Positions 62,020 through 64,000 of a stretch of DNA of 64,000 nt are shown in pieces. The stretch covers positions 124,001-188,000 of the forward strand of contig NZ_JAFCKS010000002.1 in NCBI RefSeq assembly GCF_018129995.1. The letters run 5' to 3'. A model generated the notes under the pieces. It did no database searches. It was given only the letters and a program-made list of their open reading frames with translations, and was not told where the DNA came from. Made by a program: the position numbers and the translations under genes. Numbering within the stretch: position 1 is the stretch's first letter; each line of letters opens with the position of its first letter. Source of the DNA: Bradyrhizobium sp. SZCCT0153 (GTDB lineage: Bacteria; Pseudomonadota; Alphaproteobacteria; Rhizobiales; Xanthobacteraceae).

Positions 62020-62486
62020 CAGTTCATCTCCTCGGTGCAGGCGGCGAGCGTCACGACGACGTCGGCGGCAACCTGCCAGAAAGTGTCATCGGAGAGGCGT
62101 GCGATCGCGATCACCCTCTGGGTGTCGGCGAGCCGGATCCTCGTCGAAACCTGGGCGCGGCCGGCCGAAAGGCCGAGATGGAAATTGCCGATGTTCGGCT
62201 GCGGGTTCTTCTCGTTGAAAACGTGGATGCTCTTGACGTAATCATCCGCGGTCATCGGGCTGGCGACGCTCACGGTCATCGGCACCGTGTTGCCGTTCTC
62301 GACCAGCGGTGGAATGTCGAGCTTCACCTTGCCGGTTCGTACAGCGGCTTCGCCGACGATGTTGCGTACCGCGGCGGTGAGCATCGCTGGTGTCGCTTGA
62401 AGCGGCTGCAGCGTGACGATCGGAATCGCCCCGGCGGCCGTCACGCCTCCGGCAAGGCCCAGGAATCGTCGTCGCGTGGTCGGCAT
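62019..62486 (-). CDS. SoxY-like sulfur carrier with AAC-type C-terminal arm
   Basis: A 155-residue Tat-exported protein (TTRRRFLGLAGG signal). The SoxY core is present (VRTGKVKLDIPPLVENGNTVPMTVSV and YVKSIHVFNEKNPQPNIGNFHLG), but the C-terminus reads VVVTLAACTEEMN in place of the canonical GGCGG, so the carrier Cys is kept and the arm differs. I recall a family called SoxY-related AACIE arm protein with this property. It presumably carries a sulfur intermediate but with another partner specificity. The start overlaps nothing; it follows soxX by 4 bases. Confidence 0.85.
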   Translation of the reverse strand: MPTTRRRFLGLAGGVTAAGAIPIVTLQPLQATPAMLTAAVRNIVGEAAVRTGKVKLDIPPLVENGNTVPMTVSVASPMTADDYVKSIHVFNEKNPQPNIGNFHLGLSAGRAQVSTRIRLADTQRVIAIARLSDDTFWQVAADVVVTLAACTEEMN

Positions 62487-62490
62487 GAAC

Positions 62491-62937
62491 CTAGTCCCGA
62501 AGCGTTGCAAGAAAGGCCACGATGTCCTCGATCTCGGCGGCCGACAATATCGGTTTGCCGACAAAATTGCGCCCGACCCGCACGAGCCCGCCATTGCGAT
62601 AATAGGACGGCATGATGGTCTGTGGGTTGAAGCGCGCCGCATCGACCAGCCGAAGCCGCAACTGGCTCGCCGACCAGCGGTTCCCGGTCCCCCTAAGGTC
62701 GGGCGCGAGGTCACCCTGGAACCGCGTTTCCGGGAAGGGGCCGGAATGGCAGAGGATGCAGGTCGTGGTGCGCGCGAGCACCAGCGCGCGGCCGCGCGCG
62801 GTATCGCCGGGCGCGCCGGTGAGCGATTGGCCAATTCCGTCGCCGGTGATCCTGTAGGGCACGAGGTCTTGTGCTTCTGCACCAGAGGCAAGAGTGGCGG
62901 CGACCAGCGTTGCGATATGGAGAGATGTCCTAGCCAA
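62491..62937 (-). CDS. soxX: Monoheme cytochrome SoxX-like
   Basis: A 148-residue periplasmic cytochrome. The signal (MARTSLHIATLVAATLASGAEA) is followed by the heme motif CILCHSGPFPETRFQGDLAPDLRGTG and an axial Met region (PQTIMPSYYRNGG). No ATG or GTG fits upstream, so a TTG at 62937 is the start, overlapping the flavoprotein stop by 8 bases. SoxX pairs with SoxA. Confidence 0.85.
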   Translation of the reverse strand: MARTSLHIATLVAATLASGAEAQDLVPYRITGDGIGQSLTGAPGDTARGRALVLARTTTCILCHSGPFPETRFQGDLAPDLRGTGNRWSASQLRLRLVDAARFNPQTIMPSYYRNGGLVRVGRNFVGKPILSAAEIEDIVAFLATLRD

Positions 62938-64000
62938 AGGTATCCGCCGTGATGGTTTGAAACCAGCGCTCGGCCTCGGCTGCCTCGCGGGCGCGCAGTT
63001 CTCGCGGGGCGTCGACCGGGCTGGTCGCGCCGCCCTCGACCTCGGCAAAGATATCGCCTTTGGGCTGGTAATTGCCGGCCAGCGAAAAGCCGTAACCGGG
63101 CGCGACGGTGTTGTAGCAGACGCCGGTCAGCCGCGGCGCCTCTGGCGTGCGACCCGCGAGCAGACTGACGATGGCAGCGGCGCAGGCCTTGCCCTGCGCG
63201 CTTGCGGCTGACGCCGATTTGGGAATGCCGCCGCCGAGACAGGCATCGCCGACGACATGGATGTTTGGGACGAGCTTCGACTCGAAAGTCGCAGGGTCGA
63301 TCGGGCACCAGCCGGTCGCATCCGCAGCGCCGGCGATCCCGGCGATGAGGCCGGCGCGCTGCGGCGGGATGACGTTGGCGACGTCAGGGGTGTAGTTGCC
63401 GAACTCGGTGACGATGGTCTTGGTCGAAGCGTCAACCGAAGTCACGCGGCCGCCTTGCGACAGCGCGATGCGCTCGATCATGTCGCCGTAGAGCTCCTTC
63501 CACGCCCTCTCGAATAGCCGCTGCTGGGAGAAAGTGTCCTTGGCATCCAAGACCAGCACCTTCGAGCGCGGCTTGTTGATCTTCAGGTAATGCGCGATCA
63601 GGCTGGCGCGCTCGTAAGGCGCAGGCGGACAGCGCGAGGGATTGGCGGGGATCGTAATGGCAACCGTGCCGCCGTCCGGCATTGCCTCCAACTGCTTGCG
63701 CAGTAAAAGCGTCTGAGCGCCGGCCTTCCAGGCGTGCGGCATCTTTTCCGCCGCGGCCTCGTCGTAGCCGGGCAGGGCTTCGAAGTGGAAGTCGATGCCG
63801 GGGGAGAGCACAAGACGGTCGTAGGGCAGCGCAACACCATCGGCCGTCAAGATGCTGCGCCGCTGCGTCTCGATCGTGGTCACGGCCTGGCCGATCACGG
63901 TGACGCCCTGGGCCGCGAGCTTGTCGTAGCCAAACTGCTGCGCGTCGATGTCGCGCAGGCCCGCAATCACCTCGTTGCTGAAGGGGCAGGAAGTGAAGAC
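62930..64000 (-). CDS. FAD-dependent sulfide-dehydrogenase-type flavoprotein (SoxF/FccB-like), C-terminal part
   Basis: A flavoprotein of the sulfide-dehydrogenase/SoxF group that runs off the right edge. The first visible residues VFTSCPFSNEVIAGLRD hold a redox-active Cys, as in FccB. Then come VALPYDRLVLSPGIDFHFEALPGYD and SRCPPAPYERASLIAHYL with the second Cys, and the late GDACLGGGIPKSASAASAQGK. It would oxidise sulfide and pass electrons to a cytochrome c. It is the first visible gene of the Sox-like operon; at least the N-terminal FAD site lies outside. The stop overlaps the soxX start. Confidence 0.87.
   Translation of the reverse strand, partial: VFTSCPFSNEVIAGLRDIDAQQFGYDKLAAQGVTVIGQAVTTIETQRRSILTADGVALPYDRLVLSPGIDFHFEALPGYDEAAAEKMPHAWKAGAQTLLLRKQLEAMPDGGTVAITIPANPSRCPPAPYERASLIAHYLKINKPRSKVLVLDAKDTFSQQRLFERAWKELYGDMIERIALSQGGRVTSVDASTKTIVTEFGNYTPDVANVIPPQRAGLIAGIAGAADATGWCPIDPATFESKLVPNIHVVGDACLGGGIPKSASAASAQGKACAAAIVSLLAGRTPEAPRLTGVCYNTVAPGYGFSLAGNYQPKGDIFAEVEGGATSPVDAPRELRAREAAEAERWFQTITADTFG

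Overview
The window is GC-rich chromosomal DNA with the gene content, start-codon use and intergenic palindromic repeats of an alphaproteobacterium. Bradyrhizobium or a close relative is the most likely source. The clues are a ROSE-type RNA thermometer in front of an Hsp20 gene, two perfect FixK/FNR boxes, an EcfG-type stress promoter, and the dispersed repeats of the CTCTCCCGC / CATTGCGAGCG type known from these genomes. The organism assignment is inference, as no rRNA or housekeeping marker lies here. I saw no tRNA, rRNA, CRISPR array, transposase or integrase. The window looks like ordinary chromosome with two accessory-looking spots: the bacteriocin export locus at the left end and a small unknown gene pair near 20 kb.

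Layout. 1-5.8 kb: the end of an NHLM-type bacteriocin export operon (HlyD-like adaptor, C39 peptidase ABC exporter, second ABC exporter), with a convergent 75-residue double-glycine precursor peptide. 5.9-8.2 kb: a VOC protein and a CaiB/BaiF CoA transferase. 8.2-9.8 kb: a stress cluster with Hsp20 and small unknown proteins. 9.8-15.6 kb: two M20-type peptidases, an enolase-superfamily enzyme, a lipoprotein-like hydrolase and a small protein, the last two each preceded by a FixK box. 15.8-19.5 kb: an MFS transporter, a single-domain response regulator and a GAF histidine kinase. 19.5-20.8 kb: small stress-related and unknown proteins. 21.3-31.3 kb: a Bug-type binding protein, then a branched-chain-type ABC importer (with a permease and two ATPases fused in one polypeptide) next to an IclR regulator and a divergent ThDP enzyme / SDR / cupin operon.

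31.3-34.7 kb: a lytic transglycosylase, an L,D-transpeptidase, and small or VOC proteins. 34.8-37.6 kb: urate hydroxylase PuuD and a sorbosone-dehydrogenase-like protein. 37.7-39.9 kb: an SDR / carboxymuconolactone decarboxylase-like / SDR operon. 40.1-44.0 kb: a complete cyoABCD quinol oxidase operon. 44.2-50.4 kb: a nuclease-like protein, a GMC oxidoreductase with a small partner subunit, an HtrA-type protease and an FAD dehydrogenase. 50.5-55.1 kb: a fused indolepyruvate ferredoxin oxidoreductase and a hotdog-like protein. 55.2-57.7 kb: a sigma-54-type promoter driving an isochorismatase-like amidohydrolase and an NCS2 permease. 57.7-60.8 kb: a sugar ABC importer without its ATPase. 60.9-64.0 kb: a Sox-like operon (flavoprotein, SoxX, SoxY-like, SoxZ, SoxA) running off the right edge.

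How the genes work together. Most operons are small catabolic modules pairing a transporter with enzymes and a regulator. Translational coupling by ATGA, GTGA or TGATG overlaps is common (NHLM, liv, cyo, sugar ABC and sox operons). Three regulatory themes can be read directly: oxygen limitation (FixK boxes near 12.3 and 13.8 kb), general and heat stress (the EcfG promoter near 19.7 kb and the ROSE element near 9.1 kb), and nitrogen supply (the sigma-54 promoter near 55.25 kb). The most unusual loci are the NHLM exporter with its short double-glycine peptide, and the Sox operon whose SoxY-like carrier ends in an AAC-type arm instead of GGCGG and which shows no soxB.
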